Source: Streptomyces longhuiensis (lineage in GTDB: Bacteria; Actinomycetota; Actinomycetes; Streptomycetales; Streptomycetaceae). Taken from it: DNA of 64,000 nt. The first letter of the stretch is position 1. Each line of letters starts with the position of its first letter. A program made the translations under genes and the position numbers. This document shows, in pieces, positions 15,749 through 25,199 of this stretch. The notes beneath the pieces were generated by a model, which was not told where the DNA came from, searched no databases, and saw only the letters and a list, made by a program, of their open reading frames with translations. The stretch spans positions 930,001-994,000 of the forward strand of contig NZ_CP085173.1 in the NCBI RefSeq assembly GCF_020616555.1. The letters are read 5' to 3'.

Positions 15749-16689
15749 GCGTGAATCTCCAGTCAGCGCCCGCCGCCGTCAGGGACAGCGCTCCCGCCCG
15801 GCGGGAGGGCCCGCGCAAGGCCCGTGGCCGGTCCCGTGTCGGCGCGCTGTTCGTGTCGCCCTATGTGCTGTTCCTCGTGGTGGTCTTCGCCGTCCCGCTG
15901 GTCTACACGGTGTGGATCTCCTTCCACCGCTTCTACTTCACGGCTCCGGGCACCGACGTCGACTCGCCCTGGGTGGGCCTGTCGAACTACAAGGACGTCT
16001 TCACCGATCCCGTGGTCGGCCGGGCGTTCCTCAACATCGTGATCTTCCTGGTGATCAACGTGCCGCTCACCGTGGGCGTCTCGCTGGTCCTGGCCACGGC
16101 ACTGAACGCGAAGATACGGGGCCGCGCGTTCTTCCGCGCCGCGTTCTACCTCCCGTACGTGACCGCGAGCGTCGCCCTGGTCGCGGTGTGGCAGTTCCTG
16201 TTCGGCTCGGACGGGTTCGTCAACCACCTGCTGGGCTCGCACGCTCCCGACCCGTCGTGGCTCGTGAACTCGCATCTCGCGATGCCGATGATCGCCGTCT
16301 TCGTGACCTGGAAGCAGCTCGGCTTCTTCGTGATGCTGTACCTGGCTTCGCTGCAGAACGTCGGCAAGGAGCTGTACGAGGCGTCCGCCATGGACGGCGC
16401 GGGCCGCGTGCGGCAGTTCTTCTCGGTGACCGTGCCCGGGGTGCGCCCGGCGACGACGCTCGTCGTGATCTACGCGATCATCACCGGCGCCAACCTGTTC
16501 AGCGAGCCCTATCTGCTGACCGGGGGCGGCGGTCCCGACCACGCCTCCACCTCGCCGGTACTGCTGATGTACCAGAAGGGCATCGAGCAGGGGCACCCCG
16601 ACTTCGCGGCCGCGCTCGGCGTCGTCCTGGTCGCGTTCGTCATGGTCGTCTCGCTCGCCGCCCGCAAGCTCACCGAGAGGGGCAACTGA
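15745..16689 (+). CDS. Sugar ABC transporter permease (MalF/UgpA-like)
   Basis: The 314-residue membrane protein has six predicted transmembrane segments, beginning ALFVSPYVLFLVVVFAVPLVYTVW, and the EAA motif ELYEASAMDGAGRVRQFFSVTVPG near the C-terminal third. ATG 15745 overlaps the stop of the intact-frame binding protein (ATGA), the usual arrangement in these operons. It pairs with the permease at 16691. The ATPase is not encoded nearby, which is common in Streptomyces, where a shared MsiK ATPase serves many sugar importers. Confidence 0.9.
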   Translation: MSVNLQSAPAAVRDSAPARREGPRKARGRSRVGALFVSPYVLFLVVVFAVPLVYTVWISFHRFYFTAPGTDVDSPWVGLSNYKDVFTDPVVGRAFLNIVIFLVINVPLTVGVSLVLATALNAKIRGRAFFRAAFYLPYVTASVALVAVWQFLFGSDGFVNHLLGSHAPDPSWLVNSHLAMPMIAVFVTWKQLGFFVMLYLASLQNVGKELYEASAMDGAGRVRQFFSVTVPGVRPATTLVVIYAIITGANLFSEPYLLTGGGGPDHASTSPVLLMYQKGIEQGHPDFAAALGVVLVAFVMVVSLAARKLTERGN

Positions 16690-16690
16690 C

Positions 16691-17539
16691 ATGAGTGACA
16701 CCCCGGAGAACCGCCACCGCGGCGGGAGCGCGGTCCGCTACATCCTGCTGTCGCTCGGTGCGGTCGCCTTCCTGTTCCCCTTCTACTACATGGTCGTCGG
16801 CTCGCTGCGCGGGACGACGGTCGGTGACCTGTCCGCCGCGGTCCCGTCCGGCCTGACCGGCGCCAACTACACGGCCGTCAACGGCGCGATCTCGCTGGGC
16901 CGTTCCCTGCTCAACTCGGGGATCATGACCATCGGCGTCCTGGTCTGCACGCTCGTCTTCGGCGTACTCGCCGGATACGCGCTCGCCCAGCTGCGCTTCC
17001 GCGGCAAAGCCGCGGTCTTCGCCGCGCTGCTCCTCGTACAGATGATCCCGTTCCAGCTGCTCACGCTGCCGCTGTACGTGCTCGTCGTCCGCGACTACGG
17101 GCTCGGCGACAACTACCTCGGCATGATCCTGCCGTTCGCGATCAACTCGACGGCCGTGTTCCTCTTCCGCCAGTTCTTCTCCCAGCTGCCGCAGTCCCTC
17201 TTCGAGGCGGCGCGGATCGACGGGGCGAGCGAGCTGCGGATCCTGTGGCAGATCGCGCTGCCGATGGCACGTCCGGCGGTGCTGACCGCGCTGCTGCTGA
17301 CGTTCATCGGGCCGTGGAACGAGTTCCTGTGGCCGTTCCTGGTCACCAAGAACGCCGACATGCAGCCGCTGGCCGTCTCACTGGCCAGCTTCCTCTCCAA
17401 CCTTCAGGGCACGGTCGCCAACCCGGCCGGTGCCCTGCTGGCCGGCGCATGCGTGCTGGCCGTCCCCGCCGTGGCCCTGTTCCTCCTGTTCCAGCGCCAC
17501 TTCACCTCTACCGACATCGACTCCGGAGTAAAGGGCTGA
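16691..17539 (+). CDS. Sugar ABC transporter permease (MalG-like)
   Basis: The 282-residue inner-membrane permease begins with AVRYILLSLGAVAFLFPFYYMVVGSLRG and carries the MalG EAA loop SLFEAARIDGASELRILWQIALPMARPA, followed by WNEFLWPFLVT, the typical MalG WNxFxWP segment. It lies one base after the first permease gene. No ATP-binding subunit follows. Confidence 0.92.
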   Translation: MSDTPENRHRGGSAVRYILLSLGAVAFLFPFYYMVVGSLRGTTVGDLSAAVPSGLTGANYTAVNGAISLGRSLLNSGIMTIGVLVCTLVFGVLAGYALAQLRFRGKAAVFAALLLVQMIPFQLLTLPLYVLVVRDYGLGDNYLGMILPFAINSTAVFLFRQFFSQLPQSLFEAARIDGASELRILWQIALPMARPAVLTALLLTFIGPWNEFLWPFLVTKNADMQPLAVSLASFLSNLQGTVANPAGALLAGACVLAVPAVALFLLFQRHFTSTDIDSGVKG

Positions 17540-17544
17540 TCGCC

Positions 17545-18624
17545 ATGAGCAACACCACCGTCGCCACCGACATCCCCTACCGCATGGTGCGCAAGGGCGT
17601 GGTCATGTCCCCCCTGGCCGGTGAGGCGAACGAGGTCGAGGGCGTCCTGAACCCCGCCTCCGGCCGCACCCCGGACGGCACGCTGCACCTGCTGCCGCGC
17701 CTGGTCGCCGAGGGCAACGTCTCCCGCGTCGGCCTCGCCGAGCTCACCTTCGACGAGACGGGCGTGCCCAGCGCCGTCGAGCGCCGTGGCGTCGTCCTCT
17801 CCCCCGACGAGGGCTGGGAGCGCGGCAAGAACAACGCCGGCGTCGAGGACCCCCGCATCACCTGGGTCCCCTCGCTCGGCAAGCACGTCATGTCGTACGT
17901 GGCCTACGGCCCGCTCGGTCCGAAGCCGGCGCTCGCCGTCTCCGAGAACCTCACCGACTGGACCCGCCTCGGGCCGATCCAGTTCCAGTACCAGGCCGAC
18001 CTGGACACCGACCTCAACCTCTTCCCGAACAAGGACGTCGTCCACTTCCCCGAGCCCGTCCCGGGCCCGGACGGCGAGATGGCGTACGCGATGCTGCACC
18101 GCCCGATGTGGGACCTGGGCTGGTTCCGTCCGGGCGAGGGCGTGCACCTGCCCGCCGGTGTCACCGACGAGCGTCCCGGCATCTGGATCTCGTACGTGCC
18201 GGTCGCCGAGGTCGAGGCCGACATCCGCGCCCTGACCCGCCCGCGCGACCACCGTCTGCTGGCCCTGTCCGAGTTCCCGTGGGAGTCGCTGAAGATCGGC
18301 GGCGGCCCGGCCCCCATCCGCGTGCCCGAGGGCTGGCTGCTCATCCACCACGGTGTCTCCGGCTCCATCGAGGACCCGTGGGCGCAGAACCAGAAGGTGT
18401 CGTACGCCGCCGGCGCGATGATCCTCGACCCTGCCGACCCGTCGAAGGTGCTCGCGCGCTCCGACAAGCCGCTCATGGCCCCGGAGACCGAGGAGGAGAT
18501 CTCGGGCACCGTCCCGAACGTCGTCTTCCCGACGGCGATCGAGGAGATCGACGGCCGGCTCTACGTCTTCTACGGCATGGCCGACGCGCACATCGGCGTC
18601 GCCCTCCTGGAGCGCACGGCATGA
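17545..18624 (+). CDS. Glycoside hydrolase family 130 beta-mannoside phosphorylase-like enzyme
   Basis: The 359-residue five-bladed beta-propeller shows GH130 features: EVEGVLNPASG at the N-terminus, GVEDPRITWVPSL (the EDPR catalytic-region motif), DLNLFPNKDVVHFPE and FPTAIEEIDGRLYVFYGMAD at the end. GH130 enzymes use phosphate to split beta-mannosides, releasing alpha-mannose-1-phosphate. A phosphomannomutase in the same operon could convert this to mannose-6-phosphate. Start ATG 17545 lies just after the permease stop (17539). The exact substrate (mannosyl-glucose, mannobiose or mannosyl-GlcNAc) cannot be read from sequence. Confidence 0.87.
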   Translation: MSNTTVATDIPYRMVRKGVVMSPLAGEANEVEGVLNPASGRTPDGTLHLLPRLVAEGNVSRVGLAELTFDETGVPSAVERRGVVLSPDEGWERGKNNAGVEDPRITWVPSLGKHVMSYVAYGPLGPKPALAVSENLTDWTRLGPIQFQYQADLDTDLNLFPNKDVVHFPEPVPGPDGEMAYAMLHRPMWDLGWFRPGEGVHLPAGVTDERPGIWISYVPVAEVEADIRALTRPRDHRLLALSEFPWESLKIGGGPAPIRVPEGWLLIHHGVSGSIEDPWAQNQKVSYAAGAMILDPADPSKVLARSDKPLMAPETEEEISGTVPNVVFPTAIEEIDGRLYVFYGMADAHIGVALLERTA

Positions 18625-19850
18625 CCGGCGGCGCCCTCGCACCCCTCGGAGTCGGCCTGGTCGGCTGCGGCGGTTTCGCCGAGTTCGTCCTGGACGCCGT
18701 CGCGGGCCTGCCAGGCCTGCGCCTCGCGGCCGTCGCCGACCCCTCGCGCGCACGCGCCGAGCGGCTCGGCGCGCGGCACGGCGTCCCGGCGCTCGCCTCC
18801 CTCGACGAGCTCCTCGAACGGGACGACGTGGCGGCCGTGCTGATCGCCACGCCGCCGGCCACCCACGCCGCGATGGCCATCACCGCGCTGCGTGCGGGGC
18901 GCCATGTCTTCTGCGAGAAGCCTCTCGCCACCACGGCCGAGGACGCCTCGGCGGTCGCCCACGAGGCCCGGCTCGCCGGGCGCGTCCTGGTCGTGGACCA
19001 CGTGCTGCGCTACAACCCGCTGCTGCGGGCCGTGCGGCACCTCACCGAGCGAGGGCTGCTCGCGCCCCCGCGCCGGTTCCTGTTCGAGAACGACGCCTCC
19101 GACGAAGACCTGGACCCCGGCCACTGGTTCTGGGACCCGGCGCACAGCGGCGGCATCTTCGTCGAGCACGGCGTCCACTTCTTCGACGCCGCCCGCGCAC
19201 TCCTGGGCTCGGACCCGCTCACCGTGAGGGCGACCGCCGTGGCCCGGCCGGGAGGCCCGGTCGACATGGTCAGCGCCGACGTCGTCCACCCCGGCGGCGC
19301 CCTCGCCTCCCACCTGCACTCCTTCACGCACGCCCACCGCGCCGAACGTCAACTCATGCGTCTGGACCACGGGTTCGCCGAAACGCGGGTCAGCGGCTGG
19401 ATCCCTGTGCGGGCGGAGATCTCGGCGTGGACCGACGAGGCGGGCGCCCGCCGCTGGGAGCAACTACCGGAGGAATTGAGCGAGTTGCTGTCCGTCGACG
19501 GCTTCCGGCCGCACGGCGAGGAGCGGATCACCGTCCGCGTCGAGCGGGACGCCGGCCCCGCCACCCCGGCCCGCGGGCGCGGCGAGCAGCGCACGGTCCC
19601 GCACCACGTCACCGCCGTGCTCGACCTGGGCGGCGAGGCCCGCAAACCGTACGTGTACGCACAGAGCGTGCGCGCCGCGATGGCCGACCTGACCCGGGCT
19701 GTCCGTGAGGGCACGCCGCCGGTCGCGGACGCCGTCAGCGGATTCGCGGCGGTCGCCGTGGCCGAGGCGGCCACCCTCGCCGCCTCGACCGGCACCGAAC
19801 AGCGTGTCCCCTCCCCCGACCTGGCCGTCTCCGAGGGAGCCTCCGCATGA
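18621..19850 (+). CDS. Gfo/Idh/MocA-family NAD(P)-dependent sugar oxidoreductase
   Basis: The 409-residue protein begins with a Rossmann domain: GLVGCGGFAEFVLDAV, AVADPSRARAERL, LIATPPATHAAM and HVFCEKPLATT, where the EKP motif carries the catalytic-region Lys. The C-terminal substrate domain includes GHWFWDPAHSGGIFVEHGVHFFDAARALLG. It starts at ATG 18621, overlapping the GH130 stop by ATGA. Such enzymes oxidise or epimerise sugars or inositols. Here it may process the aglycone or a keto-sugar intermediate. Confidence 0.88.
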   Translation: MTGGALAPLGVGLVGCGGFAEFVLDAVAGLPGLRLAAVADPSRARAERLGARHGVPALASLDELLERDDVAAVLIATPPATHAAMAITALRAGRHVFCEKPLATTAEDASAVAHEARLAGRVLVVDHVLRYNPLLRAVRHLTERGLLAPPRRFLFENDASDEDLDPGHWFWDPAHSGGIFVEHGVHFFDAARALLGSDPLTVRATAVARPGGPVDMVSADVVHPGGALASHLHSFTHAHRAERQLMRLDHGFAETRVSGWIPVRAEISAWTDEAGARRWEQLPEELSELLSVDGFRPHGEERITVRVERDAGPATPARGRGEQRTVPHHVTAVLDLGGEARKPYVYAQSVRAAMADLTRAVREGTPPVADAVSGFAAVAVAEAATLAASTGTEQRVPSPDLAVSEGASA

Positions 19851-21469
19851 GCTGGTGGCAGGACATGGTCTGCTACGAGGTGTATCCGCGCGCCTTCGCC
19901 GACTCGGACGGCGACGGGATCGGCGACCTGCCGGGCCTGACCGCACGCCTTGAGCACATCAAGGATCTGGGCGCGGACGCCGTGTGGTGCACCCCGTTCT
20001 ACCCGTCACCGCTGGCCGACGGCGGCTACGACATCGCGGACCACACCGGTGTGGCCGCGGATCTGGGGACAGACAACGACGCCACCCAACTGACCGCGCG
20101 CGCACATGAGTTGGGCCTCAAATTCATCATCGACCTGGTGCCGAACCACACCTCCGACCAGCACCCCTGGTTCCAGGAGGCGCTGGCCGCGGGGCCCGGT
20201 TCGGCGGAGCGGGAGATGTACCTGTTCCGGCCCGGCCGGGGCGCGGACGGCGAACTGCCGCCCAACGACTGGCAGTCGGCGTTCGGCGGCCCCGCCTGGA
20301 CCCAGGTGGCGGACGGCGAGTGGTACTGCCACCTCCACGCCGCCGAGCAGCCCGACCTCAACTGGCGCAATCCCAAGGTGCAGGGTGCCTTCACCGAGGT
20401 ACTGCGGTACTGGCTCGACCGTGGCGTGGACGGCTTCCGCGTGGACGTCGCCCACGCCCTGTTCAAGGCGGAAGGGCTGCCCGACGCGGGCCCCGGCCAG
20501 CACACCGACCCCCTGCGCAACCACCTGATGCCGTACTACGACCAGGAGGAGCTGCACCCGCTCTACCGCGAATGGCGGGCCCTGCTCGACACTCATCCCG
20601 CACCCGCCGGTGCGGTGTCACCCCTGGACCGGGTGATGGTCGCCGAGTCCGCCGTCTTCGACCCGGCCCGCCTCAGCCGCTACATCCGGCCCGACGAGAT
20701 GCACCAGGCCTTCAACTTCGCCTTCCTGGAAGCACCTTGGGAGACGGCGGAGCTGCGCCGGGTCGTCGACGGCTCCTTCTCCGTGCCGGGCAGCGCCGTC
20801 ACCTGGCTGCTCTCCAGCCACGACGCGGTCCGCCCGGTCACCCGGTACGGCTCCGTGGCGCGCGCCCGTGCGGCCGCCCTGCTGATGCTGGCCCTGCCCG
20901 GCTCCGCGTACCTCTTTCAGGGCGAGGAACTGGGACTGCCGCAGGTCGACGTGCCCATCGACCGCATCCTCGACCCGCTGTGGGAACGCTCGGGCCACAC
21001 GGAGCGCGGCCGCGACGGCGCACGTGTGCCGCTGCCATGGACCGGTGAGCACGCACCGTACGGATTCAGCACCGTGGCGCCCGACCGCACCTGGCTGCCA
21101 CAGCCGGAGGACTGGTCGGGCCTGACGGTCGCCGCACAGCGGCGGGACCCCGACTCGACGCTCGCCCTGTACCGGGCGGCCCTGCGCCTTCGCCGCGCCC
21201 ATCCGGCACCGGACCCGGCGGCCCCGCCGACCTGGCTGTCCTCACCCGACGCCCCTTACCTCGCCTTCCGCCGCGGCGCGCTGGTCTGCGTCGTGAACCT
21301 GGGCGCCGAACCCCTGCGACTCGCCCCCCTTGGCCTGCCCGGCCGGCCGACGCTCGGCAGCGGACCGCTCGACGGCGACACGTTGCCGCCCGACACCGCG
21401 CTGTGGCCCCTCGACCCGACCGCCCCCGCCCATCTCGCCGAAAGCGACACCGATGACACGCGCGACTGA
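19847..21469 (+). CDS. Alpha-amylase superfamily (GH13) glucosidase-like enzyme
   Basis: The 540-residue protein has the GH13 barrel regions in order: YEVYPRAFADSDGDGIGDLPG, region I DLVPNHTS, region II GFRVDVAHAL (nucleophile Asp), region III VMVAESAVFD (acid/base Glu) and region IV SSHD in place of the usual NHD. No signal peptide is present, so it acts in the cytoplasm on imported material. It starts ATGA-coupled to the oxidoreductase. By family it should cleave alpha-glucosidic bonds, so the imported substrate may contain both an alpha-glucoside and a beta-mannoside, or the operon may act on two sugars. Confidence 0.88.
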   Translation: MSWWQDMVCYEVYPRAFADSDGDGIGDLPGLTARLEHIKDLGADAVWCTPFYPSPLADGGYDIADHTGVAADLGTDNDATQLTARAHELGLKFIIDLVPNHTSDQHPWFQEALAAGPGSAEREMYLFRPGRGADGELPPNDWQSAFGGPAWTQVADGEWYCHLHAAEQPDLNWRNPKVQGAFTEVLRYWLDRGVDGFRVDVAHALFKAEGLPDAGPGQHTDPLRNHLMPYYDQEELHPLYREWRALLDTHPAPAGAVSPLDRVMVAESAVFDPARLSRYIRPDEMHQAFNFAFLEAPWETAELRRVVDGSFSVPGSAVTWLLSSHDAVRPVTRYGSVARARAAALLMLALPGSAYLFQGEELGLPQVDVPIDRILDPLWERSGHTERGRDGARVPLPWTGEHAPYGFSTVAPDRTWLPQPEDWSGLTVAAQRRDPDSTLALYRAALRLRRAHPAPDPAAPPTWLSSPDAPYLAFRRGALVCVVNLGAEPLRLAPLGLPGRPTLGSGPLDGDTLPPDTALWPLDPTAPAHLAESDTDDTRD

Positions 21470-22838
21470 CGCGACGCACCGCACCGACCTGTCCGGACTC
21501 GTCAAGGCGTACGACGTGCGCGGCGTGGTCCCCGACCAATGGGACGAAACGACGGCGGAGCTCTTCGGCGCCGCGTTCGTCCAGGTCACCGGCGCGGACG
21601 CGATCGTGACGGGCCATGACATGCGCCCCTCGTCCCCCGGCCTCGCCCGCGCCTTCGCCCGCGGCGCGACCACGCAGGGCGCCGACGTCACCGAGATCGG
21701 CCTCTGCTCCACGGACCAGCTGTACTACGCCTCCGGCTCCTTCGGCCTCCCCGGCGCGATGTTCACGGCCTCGCACAACCCGGCCCGGTACAACGGCATC
21801 AAGCTGTGCCGCGCCGGCGCCGAACCGGTCGGCCAGGACACGGGCCTCGCCGAGATCCGCACATTGGTCGAAGAGTGGACGGACAACGGCGCCCCGGCGA
21901 GGGCCGACCGAACGGGCGCCGTCACCACCAGGGACACCCTCGCCGACTACGCGACGTATCTGCGCTCCCTCGTGGACCTGTCGGCGATCCGCCCGCTCAA
22001 GGTCGTGGTCGACGCGGGCAACGGCATGGGCGGACACACCGTGCCGACGGTCCTCTCCGGTCTGCCGCTGGACGTCGTCCCGATGTACTTCGAGCTGGAC
22101 GGCACGTTCCCGAACCACGAGGCCAATCCGCTGGACCCCGCCAACATCGTCGACCTGCAGGCACGCGTACGCGCCGAGGGCGCCGACATCGGCCTCGCCT
22201 TCGACGGCGACGCGGACCGCTGCTTCGTCGTCGACGAGCACGGCGACCCCGTCTCGCCCTCCGCGGTCACCGCGCTCGTCGCCTCACGCGAACTTGCGCG
22301 GCACCCCGGGGCCACCGTCATCCACAACCTCATCACCTCCCACGCGGTGCCGGAGGTGATCCGCGAAGCGGGCGGCACACCGGTCCGCACCCGCGTCGGC
22401 CACTCCTTCATCAAGCGGGAAATGGCCCGCGCCGGCGCCGTCTTCGGCGGCGAGCACTCCGCCCACTACTACTTCCGCGACTTCTGGAACGCCGACACCG
22501 GCATGCTCGCGGCCCTCCACGTCCTCGCCTCCCTGGGCACACAGAGCGCCCCGCTGTCCGACCTGACCAGCGGCTTCGAGCGCTACGCCGCCTCCGGCGA
22601 GATCAACTCCACCGTCGACGACCCGAGCGCGCGCACCATGGCGGTGCGGGCGGCGTGGAACACGCACCCGGACGTGACGCTCGACGACCTCGACGGCCTG
22701 ACCGTCAGCGGAACCGACTGGTGGTTCAACGTCCGCCCCTCGAACACAGAGCCGCTGCTGCGACTCAACGTGGAAGCCCCGACGCAGTCGGCGATGTGCG
22801 CCCTGCGAGACGAGGTACTGGCGACGATCCGCGCCTGA
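21453..22838 (+). CDS. manB: Phosphomannomutase/phosphoglucomutase
   Basis: The 461-residue alpha-D-phosphohexomutase starts MTRATDATHRTDLSGLVKAYDVRG. It carries the phosphoserine loop MFTASHNPARYNGIK, the metal loop FDGDADRCF, the sugar loop GGEHSAHYYFRDF and the phosphate-binding loop RPSNTEPLLR. ATG 21453 overlaps the GH13 gene by 17 bases, a sign of tight coupling. It would convert mannose-1-phosphate from the GH130 reaction to mannose-6-phosphate. It is the last gene of the operon. Confidence 0.93.
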   Translation: MTRATDATHRTDLSGLVKAYDVRGVVPDQWDETTAELFGAAFVQVTGADAIVTGHDMRPSSPGLARAFARGATTQGADVTEIGLCSTDQLYYASGSFGLPGAMFTASHNPARYNGIKLCRAGAEPVGQDTGLAEIRTLVEEWTDNGAPARADRTGAVTTRDTLADYATYLRSLVDLSAIRPLKVVVDAGNGMGGHTVPTVLSGLPLDVVPMYFELDGTFPNHEANPLDPANIVDLQARVRAEGADIGLAFDGDADRCFVVDEHGDPVSPSAVTALVASRELARHPGATVIHNLITSHAVPEVIREAGGTPVRTRVGHSFIKREMARAGAVFGGEHSAHYYFRDFWNADTGMLAALHVLASLGTQSAPLSDLTSGFERYAASGEINSTVDDPSARTMAVRAAWNTHPDVTLDDLDGLTVSGTDWWFNVRPSNTEPLLRLNVEAPTQSAMCALRDEVLATIRA

Positions 22839-22969
22839 CTCCGGATCAGGTCGTAGGAGTGAATGACTGCGACTGGGGCCGATGCGTCGGTCAGCCTTTG
22901 ATCAGTAGGGATGGGTGAACGGTGGGTAGGGCGACCGGCCTGTGACCCAGTTCACCAGGAAACGGTGAC

Positions 22970-23944
22970 ATGGGGTTGTCGCGGTCTGCTGCGACGGTCG
23001 TCGGCATGACGACCACAGATGAGGACTGCCTCGCCGAGACCCTGGCCTTCAACGAGCAGTTCGAGGCCGCTGCCGCGAGCCGCCCGTCCCGCGGGCGAAC
23101 GCCCGACGCTGCCATGCTGGAAACCCTGCGGCGCAATCGGCTCGGCGGCGACGCGCCTGCGGTGAGGCTGCCGCAGGGGCAGGACCATGTCGTTGCGGGC
23201 GGGGTGAGAGTTCGGACGTTCGTGCCCGACCACGTCGATGGCGTATACCTGCACATCCACGGAGGAGGCTGGGCGTTCGGCTCAGCGGGCGGCCAGGACG
23301 AGAGGCTGTGGCAGCTGGCCGAGCAGGCGCGGCTGGCCGTCGTGAGCGTGGAGTACCGCCTTGCCCCCGAACACCCCTTTCCCGCAGGGCCCGACGACTG
23401 CGAAGCCGCTGCACGGTGGCTGGTGGACCACGCCGCAGCCGAGTTCGGTAGCGGGCGATTGCTGATCGGCGGCGAATCGGCCGGCGCCCACCTGAGTGTC
23501 ATGACACTGCTGCGCCTGCGCGACCGGCACCACATCACCGGCGCATTCCGGGCCGCCCACCTGCTCTTCGGCCCCTACGACCTGTCGATGACACCAAGCC
23601 AGCGGTCGTTTGGCCCCCGACCCCTGCTGAGCAACTCCGAAACAATTCGGGGCAGTTACGAGTTGTTCACACCGGGGATGGAAACGGAGCAACGCCGCGA
23701 CCCACAGATCTCGCCCCTGTTCGCAGATCTGGCCGGTCTGCCACCCGCCCGGATCGTGGTCGGCACCGAGGATCCGCTGCTGGACGACTCACTGTTTCTT
23801 GCCGCGCGCTGGCAGGCGGCCGGGGCCGCCGTGGAACTCGGTGTCGTCGCCGGCGCGATGCACGGCTTCACCCTCTTCCCCCTGACCATCACCGAACGGG
23901 AACTGCGCCGCCAGCGGGACTTCCTGACCACAGCGGGACGGTAG
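22970..23944 (+). CDS. Alpha/beta hydrolase fold-3 esterase (HSL family)
   Basis: The 324-residue cytoplasmic esterase has the oxyanion motif HGGGW (97-101), nucleophile Ser170 in GESAG, and a C-terminal GTEDPLLDDS and GAMHGF supplying the Asp and His. These define the bacterial hormone-sensitive-lipase family. ATG 22970 has AGGA about 10 bases before; ATG 23006 (MTTTDEDC) is an alternative closer to the usual family start. It lies 10 bases before a WYL regulator gene, with which it is probably co-transcribed. The natural ester is unknown. Confidence 0.85.
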   Translation: MGLSRSAATVVGMTTTDEDCLAETLAFNEQFEAAAASRPSRGRTPDAAMLETLRRNRLGGDAPAVRLPQGQDHVVAGGVRVRTFVPDHVDGVYLHIHGGGWAFGSAGGQDERLWQLAEQARLAVVSVEYRLAPEHPFPAGPDDCEAAARWLVDHAAAEFGSGRLLIGGESAGAHLSVMTLLRLRDRHHITGAFRAAHLLFGPYDLSMTPSQRSFGPRPLLSNSETIRGSYELFTPGMETEQRRDPQISPLFADLAGLPPARIVVGTEDPLLDDSLFLAARWQAAGAAVELGVVAGAMHGFTLFPLTITERELRRQRDFLTTAGR

Positions 23945-23954
23945 CGTCGACGTC

Positions 23955-24674
23955 ATGAACCGCACTGCACGGCTCTACGCACTGGTGGAAGAGCTCCGCG
24001 CGGCGGCGCCCAGGCCGCTGACGGTCGCCGCGCTCGCCGCACGGTTCGAGACGAGCACACGCACCGTGCAGCGCGACCTTCAGGTCCTGATGCAGACCGG
24101 CGTCCCCGTACGGGCCATACCCGGGCGCGGCGGCGGCTGGTCGATCGACCCGCAGATGACTCTTCCCCCGATCCGGTTCACCACCGCCGAGGCCGCGGCT
24201 CTGGCCGTGGCCCTTGCCTCAGCCGACGCCACCGCCCCCTACGCGGGCGCGGCCCGCGCGGCAGCCCAGAAGATCGCCGCGACCATGACCGGCCCCACCT
24301 CGACGGCAGCCCAGGAACTCGCCGCACGCATCGTCACACTCCCGGCCCCCACCGACACCACGGTCCGCACCGCCGTCGAACAAGCCCTCACCACCAACAC
24401 GGTGCTGCAGCTGACCTATACCGACGCCGCCGGACACAAAAGTCTCCGCGCAGTCGAACCCGCCGGACTGCTCACCGCCAGCGGCCACTGGTACCTCATC
24501 GGTTGGTGCCGCACCCGGCAAGCCGGCCGAGGCTTCCGACTCGACCGCATCACAGCCGCCACCTCAACCGGCGAGCAAGCACAACCCCATGACCTGACCG
24601 AACTACTCCGCGGGTCCACCGCGGCCCATGCGATACAACCCAGCGCCCTCGCCCCGCTCACTCCCCCACCATGA
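23955..24674 (+). CDS. HTH/WYL-domain transcriptional regulator
   Basis: The 239-residue protein has an N-terminal HTH_11/DeoR-like winged helix (ARLYALVEELRAAAPRPLTVAALAARFETSTRTVQRDLQVL) and a C-terminal WYL domain (residues about 135-215; LLTASGHWYLIGWCRTRQAGRGFRLDRI). WYL regulators sense small ligands or nucleic acids in actinobacteria. It follows the esterase by 10 bases and may control it. Confidence 0.9.
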   Translation: MNRTARLYALVEELRAAAPRPLTVAALAARFETSTRTVQRDLQVLMQTGVPVRAIPGRGGGWSIDPQMTLPPIRFTTAEAAALAVALASADATAPYAGAARAAAQKIAATMTGPTSTAAQELAARIVTLPAPTDTTVRTAVEQALTTNTVLQLTYTDAAGHKSLRAVEPAGLLTASGHWYLIGWCRTRQAGRGFRLDRITAATSTGEQAQPHDLTELLRGSTAAHAIQPSALAPLTPPP

Positions 24675-24749
24675 AGGAACCCGAGCCCTCCGGATCGAGG
24701 TCAGGACACCCTGGTCCACCCCTGTGTCACCAGCTGCGCGAAGACGTGA

Positions 24750-25103
24750 TCAGGCCGGCTGCCACAGCTCGACCCGATTGCCCTCAGGATCGGTGACCCA
24801 GCCGAATCGACCGACACCCTCCATGTCCTGCGTTCCCTCGGCCACGTCCGCGCCCTTGGCGCGCAATTGCGCGAGCATCGCATCCAGGTCGCGCACCCGG
24901 AAGTTGAGCATGGTCTGCTGAGTGCGGGACCCGAAGTAGTCGGTCCCCGACTCGAACGCCGCGAACACCGTGGGCCCGGCTCCCTGACGCCACAGGCCGT
25001 GCTCATCGGCGTCCAGGCCCAGACAGTCGCGATACCAAGCGCTCAGGGCCGCCGGGTCGCCGGCCCGCAAGAAATACCCACCGATACCAAGCACACGTTC
25101 CAT
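24750..25103 (-). CDS. VOC-family (glyoxalase/bleomycin-resistance) protein
   Basis: The 117-residue single-domain vicinal-oxygen-chelate protein starts ERVLGIGGYFLRAGDPAALSAWYRDCLGL and ends GWVTDPEGNRVELWQPA, with Glu112 in the usual metal-ligand position of VELWQP. It is probably a dimeric small-molecule-binding or isomerase-type enzyme; function cannot be set further. It converges on the WYL regulator gene. Confidence 0.9.
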   Translation of the reverse strand: MERVLGIGGYFLRAGDPAALSAWYRDCLGLDADEHGLWRQGAGPTVFAAFESGTDYFGSRTQQTMLNFRVRDLDAMLAQLRAKGADVAEGTQDMEGVGRFGWVTDPEGNRVELWQPA

Positions 25104-25199
25104 GCCGCCATCTTGCCAGGACGGGCGATCGGGCGGGCAGGCACCACACCATCGCCCGCTGCACCTCTGGATGGGACCTACCCCTGGTTCCCAGGGTGC

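Noticed and set aside
14416..16689. A 757-residue open frame joining a sugar-binding protein to a permease
   Set aside because: The join results from the 40-bp duplication. Residues between about 225 and 443 are an out-of-frame reading of the binding protein, and the permease has its own ATG at 15745.
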